DNA from: Lycium barbarum
Taxonomy: Eukaryota > Streptophyta > Magnoliopsida > Solanales > Solanaceae
Assembly (NCBI RefSeq): GCF_019175385.1
Contig: NC_083340.1
Location: 19,232,336 to 19,296,335, forward strand
Reading direction: 5' to 3'
Length of the DNA stretch: 64,000 nucleotides
Numbering within the stretch: position 1 is the stretch's first letter; each line of letters opens with the position of its first letter. Below are positions 11,118-22,455 of this stretch, in pieces. A program made the translations under genes and the position numbers. Under the pieces are notes generated by a model. That model searched no databases, was not told the DNA's origin, and saw only the letters and a program-made list of their open reading frames with translations.

Positions 11118-12967
11118 CTAAAGTTTATCCTGCTTCCTTGCTAGATCCCAACATTTCTTAGTTATGGCTGCTTTGTTCCAAAACTTAAGATTTGTAGGGT
11201 TCAGTCCACCTGCTGCTTTGGGTGTACACATCTTGTCCCATGATATCAGTGCTTTCCTGGTAATAGTATTGGCCCCTGACCAGATGTAGCTCCTACAATA
11301 CGCCTTTATTGCTTTCATAACCTGGGCTGGGATAATAAACATTTGCGCCCAGTAGGCTTGAACCCCAAAGATGACTGATTGCACCAATTGAACTCTGCCT
11401 GCATATGACAAATTTTTTGCTGTCCAAGAGGAGATTTTAGCTATTATTTTATCAACTAGAGGCTGCCATTGTATCATACTAAGCTTTTTGGTTTCCAGAG
11501 GAATCCCCAAATATCTAAATGAGAGTGCTTCAAGACTGTATCCAAGTGTTTGTTGAATTTGCAACTAACCATTACTATCTACGCCTCCATAATAAACTGC
11601 ATTTTTGCAAAGGTTAGCCCTAAGACCAGAAGCAGCTGTAAAGATATTAAATTTCTCATGCAGCAAGGATACTGATTGATGATCACCCCTTGCAAATAAT
11701 AATAAATCATCGACAAAGCTAAAGTAGGTGATATCCAAATTCTTAAATCTTAGATGGTGCTTAAAGCTCTTTATTGTTTTGAGATCGACCAGGTTTCTGC
11801 TTAGATATTCCATGACCACAGCAAATAGAAATAGAGACATTGGATCTCCTTGTCTTAAGCCCCTTGCTGCATCAAAAGTCTTAGTGAGTTACCCATTAAT
11901 CAGAATGGAATAATTCACTATTGTTACACATTCCATTATCCACCTAGTGAATTTCCCAGGAAAACCAAGCCCATGCAACATTTGTTCTAAGAAAACCAAA
12001 TCTACTGTATCATATGCTTTTTAGATGTCCACCTTAATCATGCACCTAGGTGAGACATTCTTCCTGTTGTAGCCCTTAACCATTTCATGAGCTAAGATAA
12101 CATTATCTGCAACTTGTCTCCCAGGAATGAATCCTGCATGCGTTTCAGAAATCACTGAGGCAATTACTTTATGAATTCTTCCAGCTAAAATCTTGGCAAT
12201 TATTTTATAAAGAACTGTACAGCAGGCAATGGGTCTATAGTCCTTTACACTCGAAGGATTAGGAACTTTAGGCTAGATAGTCACAGCTGTGCAGTTTATA
12301 GCCTTGAGTAATTTTCCTGTAGCAAAGAAATCCTTCACTGCTTCACAAACATCCACTTTGATCACTGGCCATGCCTTCTTAAAGAATAAGGCATTAAAAC
12401 CATCAACTCCTGGAGCTTTGTCATCTCCTATAGAGCTTAATGTATCCCAAATATCTGTATCAGATACCTCAGAGCATAGAACTAGTTGTTGAGCATATGT
12501 TAGGCTAGGACCATTCTTTATTGTAATTTTACTAACAACTATGGTGTTGGAAAAGGCAGTCCCCATGAGTGATTTGTAGAAATCTACAATTTCCTGCTTA
12601 ATATCCTTTGGTTCCACAGTTTATTACCCCTTAGAGATGTCAGCTCCACAATTTGTTTCCTGCACTTCTTTTCCTTAGAGACTGCTGTAAAGTACTTGGT
12701 ATTAGAGTCGCCAAGATTCATCCACATTGCTCTTGATTTCTGTTGATGAATACTCTGCTCAATTAGTGACCACTTTTCAAGTTTTAGCAGAGTTTCCCTT
12801 TCAACTTGAGCCATAACATTTGAATATGAAGTGGACAGAGATTCATGTATAGTTTGCAACTCAGTTCTGCATTGAGAAACTTTTTCTGTAGTTCTCTTAA
12901 ACTCTTCAATATTCAACTGTCTAAGAGAGGGTCTGAGTGTCTTTAGTTTCCACCATGTCTCTTGCAT
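11118..12967 (-). pseudogene. LINE reverse transcriptase remnant
   Basis: 12584-12967 is the linker (AMWMNLGDSNTKYFTAVSKE). 12273-12617 enters the RT fingers (DDKAPGVDGFNALFFKKAW). 11565-11840 holds the catalytic box as FSFVDDLLLFARG, a F-x-D-D form of YADD. 11118-11564 is the thumb region (FRYLGIPLETKKL, SWTAKNLSYAGRVQLVQSV). Several in-frame stops and shifts separate these pieces, for example around 11890-12270, so no full enzyme is encoded. Confidence 0.88.
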
Positions 12968-12997
12968 GGTACTAGTATCTAGCCTAGATATCCAACA

Positions 12998-13789
12998 TTA
13001 TTCTACTAGGGGAAGGAATTTTTCATGTGCAGTCCATCCATTAAAGAATTTGAAAGGAGTTTTCACTCTCTGCTCATTAATTTTTACACTTAGAATCATA
13101 GGGGAGTGGTTTGAGATAAATGGTAGCCTATAATCCACCTGTGGTTGCCCATAATGCAACATCCAATCATCATCCCCCAATGCCCTATCAAGTCTGCAAT
13201 AAACTCTGTCTGTTCCTTACTGTTTATTAGACCAAGTATAGAACTCTCCTTTCCAGTTTAGTTCATTGAGCTGCAGTGTTTAAACACATTCTGAGAATTC
13301 TTTGGTTTCTATCCTTGTAATTGGTGCATCATTCAATCTATCTTGACTGGAGAGAAGAGCATTAAAATCACCCCAGATTAACCAGGGCTTATTCTTCTAT
13401 TGAGCCAAGACTCCCAACTGTTGCCATAAAGACCTTCTCTGCTCAGCTGTGTTGTATGCATATATGACTGTCATCAAACAGTCCATTTTCTAATCTCTGC
13501 TTGGCACTTGACAGTGTATGAACTGACCATCTTGTATCAGCATATCTACATTATAGTAATTAGCATTCCATAATAGCCATACTCGACTATTATAAGTAGT
13601 ATTGTAGTTGTGCACCATATTCCAGCCAGACATTATTATACTAGCTATAGATGTAGCTTTATTTTGTTTTACTTTAGTTTCTACCAAACCCATTAACTTT
13701 TTGTGATTTTCTCTAATATAGACACTCAATTCCTTCTGCTTGTACTCCATACAATCCATGACATCAAGTATGAATAGAGAAACCACCAC
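12998..13789 (-). pseudogene. LINE endonuclease remnant
   Basis: Two fragments with a gap of broken frame. 13490-13789 reads ENHKKLMGLVETKVKQNKA and GWNMVHNYNTTYNSRVWLLW, the start of an AP-type endonuclease (the ETKV motif holds a catalytic Glu). 12998-13180 reads RLPFISNHSPMILSV, the C-terminal SDHSP-type motif with Ser-Asn-His. The Asp-to-Asn change at this motif would impair catalysis. Stops and frameshifts lie between the pieces. Confidence 0.8.
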
Positions 13790-14189
13790 CTTGCTCAGAA
13801 GGTAGTAAATTAGCCATCACAGCTTTACTCATTTGCAAATGAGGAAATCCTTCTTGGTCTAAGGGAGGATTGCCTGAATATTCTCATCACAATTTCCAAC
13901 TGGTTGTTGAGCAGGAATAGTAGATTTATCCTTAGCATTAACCCCATTACTCTCCCTACTACTTGCATTATTGACTGATTGTTTGTCATTTCCTTTCTCC
14001 ACTAGGCTGTTTCTTGTATCTGCTAGGTGTTCATTAGTGCTTGTCTCCTGGATGCCTACAGCCCGAGCCTTGCTCTCCCTTGGTTTAGGGGGTAATACCT
14101 TGAGCATTGACATTTACTGAGGTAGTTGCATTGCCATTTCCTCCTCTAGCTTGCCACCCCTACACAACCCTCTTATGTTTTCTTTTGTT

Positions 14190-14747
14190 CTAGACTTTAT
14201 GTTGCTTGGCATGACCCTGAGGTTGTTGAATAGGAACCCTGGCTGGTGGTTGTCTATTAGCTTGCACTTTAGCACAGTCATATCCCACACTCAAACAAGT
14301 TGCACAGAAATCAGGTTTCCAATCGTAGACTACAGCCTGCTGAAATATCTCTCCATAAGGCCCCAACACTTCAATTTCACTAAGCAATGGTTTAGTCACA
14401 TTAACTTCGATCAGCATTCTGGCATATGAGATTCTTGTCTGTTTGGTGGTACATTCATCAGCAAATAGAGGGATCCCAATAGCACTTGCTATTCTACTCA
14501 ACAAATTACAACTCCAGCAACTCATTGGTAAGTCAGGGAATTTTACCCATAAAGGAACAACGGATAAGAATTCGGTGCTAAAATCAAACTTTGGTGACCA
14601 TTGCTCTAGTATTACTGGTCTATTATTAATGCTATATGGTCCTGAGAAGAGAACTTCATGCATATCTTCTTCACTTTGAAATTTCACAATATAATATCCC
14701 TCCTCGTGATAGTAGATATCAGGTGTAGTAGTAGTAGCAGAGCACAT
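14190..14747 (-). pseudogene. LINE ORF1 fragment (DUF4283 domain)
   Basis: The frame gives the DUF4283 core (GYYIVKFQSEEDMHEVL, PVILEQWSPKFDF, PLWVKFPDLPMSCWS) followed by a Cys-bearing segment (FCATCLSVGYDCAK) that corresponds to the zinc knuckle in related proteins. The family binds nucleic acid in LINE particles. It starts inside the domain, so the N-terminal part was lost. A further stretch of the same ORF may be at 13859-14113, rich in Ser, Asn and Lys. Confidence 0.8.
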
Positions 14748-14768
14748 TTGATTAAAATCAATTTCAAT

Positions 14769-14944
14769 CCTGTAAATATGAAATTAATTTAAAGAGGCCA
14801 AACTAATAAAATTTATAAATGAGAAAGTCACAAAAATACAACTTTTTAAAATGGTAATTAAAAAGATTACAACTACTTTCTAAAAATTACATAAATATAA
14901 CTTATTCAAAATTTTAACTTTTTAACTAGAGGACATGGCCTATA
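14769..14944. other. AT-rich spacer
   Basis: Non-coding. The string GTCACAAAAATACAACTTTT near 14827 resembles GTGACAAAAATATAACTTTT near 18439 on the far side of the gypsy fragment, so an older repeat may flank it on both sides. Confidence 0.4.
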
Positions 14945-15630
14945 CCTAGTATGAAATGTTGTTGCTAGGGAGACCTGCGGGAGCAGCACCACTGATATGG
15001 GACGAGTTCACTAAGTTATTCATGGATAGTTTTCTTCCTGACAATCTGAGACAGAAATATGCTAACGAGTTTGAGAGATTGGTTTAGACTCCAGATATGG
15101 ATGTATCGACTTATAATACCAAGTTTTGTAAACTGGCTAGGTATGCTCCTTACTTGGTGCCTGATGAAGCATCCCGAGTGCAGAGGTTTGTTAATAGGTT
15201 GGTTGGTCGTTTGTACAATGCATTAGTCCCACAGATAAAGACGTTGACCTACTCAGAGGCAGTTGATCTTGCTAGAAAGATTGAAAACAAGGGACGTGAG
15301 GAACGTGCAGCCAACGATTTACGTAAGAAGGCCAGGACAAGGGGATCTTTCACTGGCGGCTTTAGTGAAAATCGCAGAGCAGGGAATCAGGAACAACAAC
15401 AACGGGGTTCTCAGATAGATTCAGTTTCACAGTATGCATATAGACCACATCATAAACAGGGTACCGAGGGGGCCATTATCATCATCTGGATATTATAGTT
15501 TTGGACAGATGTATGCCACTACTTCATCCTGCCAGACCTGTGAAAGATCACATTTGGGCCAGTGTCGTACTTTGACTGGAGGGTGTTATCGGTGCGGCCA
15601 GTTGGGACATCACATGAGGGACTGCCCTCA
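14945..15630 (+). pseudogene. Gypsy gag remnant with zinc knuckle
   Basis: The frame around 14950-15498 shows the retrotransposon gag domain (PLIWDEFTKLFMDSFLPD, then YNTKFCKLARYAPYLV, and SEAVDLARKIENKGREER). After a frame change the CCHC zinc knuckle CYRCGQLGHHMRDC (about 15583-15626) follows. Gag forms the virus-like particle and the knuckle packages RNA. A TAG at 15085-15087 interrupts it. Confidence 0.88.
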
Positions 15631-15829
15631 ACCTCCGAGGAATTCTGGCCAGACTTCTGTTCAGTTAGCTGCACTTACTCAGGCTACTCGTAATAATTCA
15701 GGTACTGCTGGTACAGTAAACAAAAGTCGAGATGCTGGAGGTCGTGCTACTGTGAATCATGGATATGGTAATGCTGGTAGAGGACAGTCGAGAGTTATTG
15801 CACTTACTAGACAGGATGTTCAGGCCTCG

Positions 15830-16200
15830 AATGCAGTGGTTACAGGTATTCTGTTGGTTTGTTCATTTGGTGCACTTGCACTGATTGATCGGGGATCTAC
15901 CCATTCCTATATGTCCCCGTACTTTGCTTTGAGGTTTGATAGACAGCCAGACATGTTAAATGATCATTTTCTTGTTGCTACTCATGTGGGAGCTTATCTA
16001 TTATTGAATATGTGTATCGTGCTTGTCAAATTCGAGTTGAGGCTAGGGATACTCTAGCTGACCTGATTGTACTTGATATGGTTGAATTTGATGTGTTGAT
16101 GGGCATGGATTGGTTATCTCCTTGTTATGCTACTATCGATTGTTATTCCAAAATAGTTAAGTTTAAGATACCCAATGAGCCCCCCTTTGTATTAAAAGGG
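15830..16200 (+). pseudogene. Gypsy aspartic protease remnant
   Basis: ALIDRGSTHSYMSPYFAL carries the D-x-G-S/T catalytic motif with Asp-Arg-Gly where Asp-Ser-Gly is usual. A frame change near 16012-16057 leads to [19 protein letters not shown], the typical protease C-terminal block. It would process the Gag-Pol polyprotein. Confidence 0.85.
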
Positions 16201-16299
16201 GGTCGAATTCCAGAGGTTGGGAAAGTTATCTCTTTTATGAAGGCTCAACGATTGTTGAAGAAAGGTTGTGTAATCCTCTTAGCTATGATAAGTGACACA

Positions 16300-17551
16300 A
16301 GAGACGAAGCACTTAGTTTGGATAGTGTACCAATAGTGAAAGAACTTTTTGATGTATTTCCTGAGCATTTGCCAGGATTACCTCAAGTACAAGAAATAGA
16401 CTTCGGTATTGATTTGACATCTGACACATTGCCAATATCTAAACCCCCATATCACATAGCACCATTGGAGTTGAGAAAACTAACACAACAGTTGCAGGAC
16501 TTACTAGATAAGAGTTTTATTGGACCAAGTGTATCACCATGGGGTGCGCCGGTATTGTTCGTAAAGATGAAAGAAGGGTCTCTAAGAATGTGTATCGACT
16601 ACAGGTAGTTGAACAAGGTAACTATATGCAATAAGTATCCTTTGCATTGTATAGATAACCTGTTTGATCAGTTGCAGGGAGTTGTTCACTTCTCAAAGAT
16701 TTATCTTCAGTCTGGTTATCATCAGCTTAGAATAAAAGAAGAAGATATTTCAAATATGACATTCAGAACTCGATATGGGCATTACGAATTCCTTGTGATG
16801 CCTTTCGGGCTGACCAATGCTCCAGCTGCATTCATGGACCTAATGAATACGGTGTTCAAGCCGTTCCTGGATAAATTTGTGATAGTGTTTATTGACGATA
16901 TCCTGATTTATTCTCGTAGCCAGGAAGAACACAAGAATCATCTGAGGACCGTGGTGCAGACATTGCGAGAACATGAGCTTTATCCTAAGTTCTTAAAGTG
17001 CGAATTTTGGCTAGACTCAATTGCATTTCTTGGGCATGTTATATCCAAAGATAGAATTATGGTGGATTCTAAAAAGACAGAAGTTGTGCAGAAATTGCCC
17101 AGACCTACTTCGCCTACAGAGATTCGCAACTTTTTGGGTTTGGCAAATTACTATAGGCGTTTTGTGCAGGATTTCTACAGAATAACAGCTCCATTGACCA
17201 AGTTAATACAGAAAAATGTGAAGTTTCAGTGGATAGAGGAATGTGAGCGGAGTTTTTCAGAAGCTCGAGACATGTTTGACGACCGCACCGGTATTAGCCT
17301 TACCATCAGGTTCTGGAGGATTCACGGTATTCTGTGATGCTTCAGGGATAGGATTAGGATGTGTTCTCATGCAGAATGGTCGTGTTATAGCTTATGCTTC
17401 GATGCAGTTGAAGAAGCACGAGCAGAACTATCCTACGCATGATTTGGAGATGGCCCCTGTGGTATTTGCTCTAAAGATTTGGAGGCATTACTTATACGGC
17501 GAAAGTTGTGGGATTTATACTGACCATAAGAGCTTGAAGTACATTTTCTAG
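16300..17551 (+). pseudogene. Gypsy reverse transcriptase and RNase H remnant
   Basis: RT: the LPPYHI-like start ([14 protein letters not shown]), [15 protein letters not shown] then TAG at 16606-16608, [28 protein letters not shown], and the catalytic box [10 protein letters not shown] at about 16888. Thumb: [16 protein letters not shown]. RNase H follows after a frameshift near 17270: [18 protein letters not shown], then [11 protein letters not shown] ending in a TAG at 17549-17551 where Gln is usual. The order and spacing match a complete RT-RNase H unit. Confidence 0.92.
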
Positions 17552-17639
17552 CAGAAAGATCTAAATCTTCGACATGTCGGTGGATGAAACTACTCAAGGA
17601 TTATGAGTGTGCTATTTTGTATTATCCTGGAAAAGCAAA

Positions 17640-18178
17640 TGTTGTGGCTGATGCACTGAGCAGCAAATCTATGGGTAGTTTGGCACATATAGCTGCTGAA
17701 AGAGACCGTTGGTGAAGGATATGCTGAAACTCGAAGGTACAGGTGTTAGGTTTAGTGTGGGAAAATCAAAGGCATTATTGGCTTGTGTTCAAGCCAAATC
17801 TTCATTAGTAGAGCGCATAAAGGCCACACAATATGAAGATGTGCAATTGTGCAAATACCTAGATCAAGTCCTCGCTGGTAAAGGTAAGAAAATGACTATT
17901 GAATGTGATGGCATTCTTTGACTGGGTAAACGGTTATGTGTACCAGATGTAGATGGGTTAAGAGAAGCTATTCTTGGGGAAGCTCACAACTCCAGATATA
18001 CTATACACCCTGGATCCACTAAAATGTACTATGACCTGAAACAATTGTATTGGCGGAAGGTATGAAGAAAGATGTTGCTAATTTTGTTTCTAATTGTTTG
18101 ACTTGTCAGCAGGTTAAAGCCGAGCATCAGCGACCAGCGAGATTACTACAACAGATTGAGATTCCAGCCACTTTAGAA
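17640..18178 (+). pseudogene. Gypsy integrase N-terminal zinc-binding remnant
   Basis: VVADALS at 17643 marks the linker. The HHCC zinc finger is readable around 17979-18115 ([20 protein letters not shown], then C-x2-C after a stop). The DDE catalytic core that should follow is absent after 18178. Several stops are present. Confidence 0.8.
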
Positions 18179-18444
18179 AAAAAAATAACGTGAGGGTTCT
18201 GCCACGTTCAAGTGAAGGAGCACAAAGGGAATTCAAGCATAGATAAATAATAAAGATGGAAGGAGAATAGAAAGGTAAATTTCTAAACTTAGTTTATAGA
18301 TTTAATTCATATTTTTAAAGAAGTGGGATTGAGAGTTGAAGAAACCGGGGAAACTCTGCCCGATTTTCTGTAAATTCCAGTTAAGGCTTGATTTGGGAAT
18401 CCTACCCCTTAGCGCCAGTCATGGCCCTAAATTGGATCGTGACA
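18179..18444. other. Possible LTR-end remnant after the gypsy fragment
   Basis: After an A-run the sequence is unlike pol and ends GGATCGTGACA, a form common at the 3' ends of Ty3/gypsy LTRs. It may be the tail of the 3' LTR joined by an internal deletion. There is no second LTR to compare with. Confidence 0.35.
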
Positions 18445-19320
18445 AAAATATAACTTTTTACATTCCTAAAATATAAATAATACTTAATTTTAGGAGTTAC
18501 TAACATTAATGCATATCCACTTTTTACTTTCTCTCCCCTCCCCACCCCCACCCAAAAAAAAAAATTGAAAAGGACATTAGAGAGAATGTAATTTTCCAAA
18601 TAAACAAAACTAAATCAACTTCAAATCCCATATTTCCTCTTTATTCTTATTTTTTTATTTTCACTTGATGACTGGTGCAATTATTTTATGTGATTAAAAG
18701 AAATTATTTGAATATATTAATATCAAGAAAAGTTCATGAAAAGATATGGTATATGATATAAGAAAAGTACATGAAAATATACCTAAAATAAATATGGTAT
18801 ATTCAAATTGACAAATTTAACTGAAAAGATGATAACAAAATATTTGTGGATATAATAGTAGAAATTAGTATATTTAAGTTTATATATTATATATTATATA
18901 TAGTATATAATATAATGATACTTTTTGTGTATATAGTATATAATATTAGAATATACCTAATATATAAATATATTACTATACGTGCGAACCAGTTCTACTC
19001 TATGATAACATATATAGTATACAATATACAATACATAGATGGAATAATATATATATCCATATATATAACGGATATAGTAATATACTCGTTCATGAATTAA
19101 CTTTCATGAATTACGTTGCTAGTAGATTGTGCTGGAGCTTTTTAGGTAAGCAATTATTGTGCTTTTATATGCATTTAATTATGTTATCACTAATATAGGG
19201 TATCTCTTTATTTTTAGCTTTTGATTCATAACAATAATCTCCTTATTTTTAGCTTTAAGTTGCATATATAATTTAATTTGTAATATCTAAATTAGTTGTA
19301 TATTATATAATTAACTCTTA
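18445..19320. other. AT-rich DNA with TA-rich simple repeats
   Basis: No gene. A dense TATA/TATT simple-sequence block runs at about 18880-19080. The open frames here (18402-18599 minus, 18846-19100 plus) are composition artefacts. Confidence 0.6.
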
Positions 19321-19321
19321 C

Positions 19322-19590
19322 ATACTGCATCCGTTCACTTTTACTTGTCCACTTTTGACTATGCACGCCTCTTAAAAAATAATAAATGAAGTGCATAATT
19401 ACCAATGTACCCATATTAATTGGTGCATATTTTTATTGGATTTAAAAAATTATTTGAAGTGAGTATTTAATACTATGGGTAAAATAGAAAGAAAAAAAAT
19501 TGTCTAGTCTTGATATGCTAAAAGTGACAAGTAAAAATGAAAATTTATTTTTGAAATAGTGGACAAGTAAAAATGAACACTCAGTGTCTT
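19322..19590. mobile_element. MITE with about 20-bp TIRs
   Basis: GTTCACTTTTACTTGTCCAC (19333-19352) is answered in inverse by GTGGACAAGTAAAAATGAAC (19559-19578), with one mismatch. The inside is AT-rich and non-coding. It belongs to the family of short plant MITEs whose ends resemble 'CCGTTCACTTTTACTTGTCC'. Target duplications are not certain. Confidence 0.8.
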
Positions 19591-19599
19591 GTATTTACT

Positions 19600-21096
19600 A
19601 AAGTTTCCCTTTATAAATTTCAGCGCGGTCTTCCAAGCTGCTCTATGTGCAGTTGAGCCTACACTTGCACCAAAAGGTCATGAAGGCTTATAGTTCGAAC
19701 ATTTTGGGCCTAAGATAAAGATCTGTGGGCGGTTTCTAAATTCAAGCACCTCCATCAAGAATTGGAAAGAAAAAAAAAAAGGAAGAAGAAGAAATTCCAG
19801 CCTATCTATTACTCCTTCTGTTAATAATAATAAAAAAAGACTCCCTCTCTCCCCACATATATGATATATAATATTTGACTCGGTATAAAGTATAACAAAA
19901 AAATGAACGCTCTTGAAACTTGAAAATTTAAGCATGCTTAATATTTAATACTTGTGTGGGCGCAAGACTCTTAAATTATCTTAAAAGTATCATACCATAC
20001 CATGTGTATAGCTATAAAAGTTTCTGATTAAAGTGAAAATAAAAATTCTTCAATTAGTTGTTTCCAAATATAAAAATATGTCGTACTTTTAAAAATGAAC
20101 TAGTAAGTAAATAATGAGTATCACATGTATATAAATTAAAATGGAGGAAGTAAAATAATAGTAATATGGTCCAGCTGAACTAGGGTACACACGCTTGATG
20201 GTACGAATAGAAATTTTCCACACAATAAATACTATAGTTTCAATTTTTACAGCCAGAGTTCCCCTAACCTTTCCTCTATACTCTGTAGTATATATGTACT
20301 TTGACAATTATACCTTACTTCGTTATAATTGGATTAACTTTGGCTTTACTAAAATCCCTCTGCACCCCCTAATTACATATCCAAAGAAATCTATATTTGC
20401 ATCATGATTAAGGTACTGATAAGAGCAAAAAGTTAGAAAAAGTTGGGTATTGCTGCATAAAACTAGCATACGGCTTGTTAAGTTTGGTATTTTCACTTTA
20501 TTTAAGAACCAAAAAGAGCATTTTGATTCTTTAATAGTTTAAGGCATGAAGCAGAAGTTTAGTTGAGAAATAACTTTATCTCTAGGAAAGGAAGATACTT
20601 AAACCTTACCTAACAATTAAAGCCAAGTACCTCAAAACAAGAACCTAAACCTCCTCCTCCTACCTTCTAAAAAACCCCTCACACATCTAGAAAAAACAAA
20701 TAAAACCTTTGAACTCCTCCAAATGTTGTCACTCTCTCTCTATCACTAACTTCCCATAGAGCAGAGACCAAAGTCGGTCTTATTAATCTGATGGTGCTGA
20801 GTAAAAAGGGTGTTGCTCAGCGATTTCAAGTTACTACAGAGAAGGAGGCCACCGAATCAGTTTGGCTCAACTCTAAAAACTGAATGACGAGAATCTATCT
20901 TCACAAACCTGTAAAACTTCCTCTCAAGCTGACTCATTCCTTTTTACTTATAGTTAGGATCTCGATTAGCCTCTTGCCCTCTTCGATTGTTGTTTAGAAA
21001 CTAAAGACCTCTCTTTTCCCAAAAGCTGATGATTTAAGAGTGCATTCTTGCCTGATTGATTCAAACACATTCTTGTTAACCGCCCTACTCATACCA
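19600..21096. other. Upstream region of the NHL gene
   Basis: No coding motif. Pyrimidine-rich CTCTCTCTCTATCACTAAC at about 20731 could be promoter or 5' leader sequence. The 5' end of the transcript cannot be fixed from sequence alone. In-frame codons upstream of the ATG at 21097 are open back to a GTG at 21040, but no ATG occurs there. Confidence 0.4.
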
Positions 21097-21693
21097 ATGC
21101 CCAAGCCAGTATTAGGACCAGAACGACGCACCAATCCACTAATCTGGTGTGCAGCCATAATCTGCACACTCTTGACCGTAGCCGTGATCATCACTGGTAT
21201 GGTCGTTTTCATTGGCTACATGGTCATCCGACCAAAAGTGCCACAAATGGGTGTAGTAAGTGCCCATTTAGACAAATTCGCCTATGACACGGCTAGTGTC
21301 CTTGTAGTCAAAGTCTCAATTGTGATCAAAGCTCAGAATGACAATTCAAAAGCTCACGCAAGTTTCTATGAAACAAGTTACACACTTAGTTTCCATGGTG
21401 TTAAAATAGCTTATTTAAATGCTGACCCTTTTGATGTCCCTTCAAATAAGTCAATTGACTTGTATTATCCGGTCGAATCGTCACCAATTCCATTGAAACC
21501 CGAAGATGGAGAAGTTGCTGAGCTATTTTTGAGGAGAGGTCAAGTTGTTTTTGATATAAGAGGAAATACAAGAACTAGGTGGAAAGTAGGGATTCTTGGT
21601 TCTGTTAAGTTCTGGTTGCATCTTAATTGTCAGCTTAAGTTTCCTTTGAATGGAACTACTATTTACCCAAGATGCAGCACAAAGTCCAAATGA
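21097..21693 (+). CDS. NDR1/HIN1-like (LEA_2 domain) membrane protein
   Basis: A single-exon gene for a 198-residue protein. The first ATG of the frame is at 21097 (MPKPVLGPERRTNPL); the frame is open further upstream but without ATG. Residues 1-12 are basic and presumably cytosolic. Residues about 13-44 are a long hydrophobic membrane segment (IWCAAIICTLLTVAVIITGM and on). The rest is an LEA_2-type beta domain with NHL-family features: a short hydrophilic link after IRPK, a YETSYTLSFHG block, the GQVVFDIRG core and a KFPLNGT region near the end. The family is plasma-membrane or secretory-pathway associated and many members are linked to pathogen or stress responses; the role of this one is inferred only. 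No stops or shifts are seen. It is the only clearly intact host gene in the window. Confidence 0.9.
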   Translation: MPKPVLGPERRTNPLIWCAAIICTLLTVAVIITGMVVFIGYMVIRPKVPQMGVVSAHLDKFAYDTASVLVVKVSIVIKAQNDNSKAHASFYETSYTLSFHGVKIAYLNADPFDVPSNKSIDLYYPVESSPIPLKPEDGEVAELFLRRGQVVFDIRGNTRTRWKVGILGSVKFWLHLNCQLKFPLNGTTIYPRCSTKSK

Positions 21694-21730
21694 TTTGTTG
21701 TTGGAATTCAACTAGCTAGGTATTTTGTTT

Positions 21731-21736
21731 AATAAA
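21731..21736 (+). terminator. Polyadenylation signal of the NHL gene
   Basis: AATAAA lies 38 bases after the stop codon of the NHL gene, in a T-rich context, as expected for a plant near-upstream element. Confidence 0.6.
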
Positions 21737-21803
21737 ATATTCTTCACTTAGATTTGAGATTTATTATGGCAAAGTAAGGCTGGTACCTATATGCTTGTTT
21801 TGC

Positions 21804-21829
21804 TTTTTTTTTTTTTTTTTTTTTTTTTT
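21804..21829. repeat. T26 homopolymer
   Basis: A run of 26 T downstream of the NHL gene. Its length is likely to vary between individuals and in assembly. Confidence 0.95.
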
Positions 21830-22163
21830 GGTTTTGTACGCCCAACATATCCCTTTTTCTGGATGTAAATTAGATTCTTGAAGAAGTAATCATCAATATT
21901 CTGCCTTGAGAACACAATACGATATGCTCTATCCAATTGTCTAGTACTTCTGGGACCATTTGGTTATGAATAAGATTTGAAATATATAAATTGATATATT
22001 TGGAGATTATTTTAAAAATAATGACATATTTATCGAATTAACCTTTCATTTAAACTTCAAATTTGAGAAATAAGTTTCAGAAATTTTATAAGTATTCACT
22101 CAAACAATTTTCGTGTCTAGACACAACTTCAACTTTCTACCCTTATCCAACATAATTCAAGTA

Positions 22164-22453
22164 CTCCATCCCTTCCAAAATAAATGAATCTTTAGCACTT
22201 TTTATATGATCCAAAATGAATGAATTTTACAAAATACAAAGATGTATTAATTATTATTTTTTTCAAAATTACCTTTTCCTCTAATGATTTTTTCAACTGG
22301 GCATTCACTAATTATCTCTAATTTTAAGAAAAAGTTTGGGAAAAGTAAAAAAGTAATCTTAGTAACAAATTATTCTTTGATTAAGGTTATCAATTAATTT
22401 TCTTAAGGGGTGTATCACATCCTACAGAATTTTTTATTTTGGAATGGAGGGAG
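22164..22453. mobile_element. Stowaway-type MITE
   Basis: Bounded by TA dinucleotides (22162-22163 and 22454-22455). The left end CTCCATCCCTTCCAAAA matches the inverse of the right end TTTTGGAATGGAGGGAG with two mismatches. TA target duplication and the CTCC(A/C)TCC start are Stowaway (Tc1/mariner) hallmarks. Length 290 bp, non-coding. Confidence 0.88.
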
Positions 22454-22455
22454 TA

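Larger units (their letters stand above)
10321..14759 (-). mobile_element. L1-type LINE retrotransposon, degenerate, 5'-truncated
   Basis: A non-LTR retrotransposon on the minus strand. It reads, in its own direction, ORF1 (DUF4283 plus a Cys-rich segment), endonuclease, reverse transcriptase and zf-RVT. On the plus strand its 3' end is the T-run at 10321-10331, which is a short poly-A on its own strand, next to the TTTGGTGGTTAATGAAATT stretch seen at many plant LINE ends. AATTTCAAT occurs at 10312-10320 and at 14760-14768 and is a candidate 9-bp target duplication. Reading frames are broken repeatedly, so it is dead. ORF1 lacks its usual N-terminus, which fits 5' truncation at insertion. Confidence 0.9.
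14945..18178 (+). mobile_element. Ty3/gypsy retrotransposon fragment (gag to integrase zinc finger)
   Basis: In order: gag, zinc knuckle, protease, reverse transcriptase, RNase H and the zinc-binding start of integrase, then abrupt loss of the integrase core. No 5' LTR or primer binding site is seen. The reading frame is broken by frameshifts near 15490, 16030 and 17270 and by TAG stops at 15085-15087 (before TPDMDVS) and 16606-16608 (in CIDYR-stop-LNKV). Both TAGs replace expected CAG codons. The RT sequence looks like a chromovirus type, but no chromodomain remains to prove it. Confidence 0.92.

Noticed and set aside
12289..12492. Plus-strand frames over the LINE (also 11728-11913, 14151-14429 and 14443-14679)
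   Set aside because: Shadows of the minus-strand LINE reading frames.
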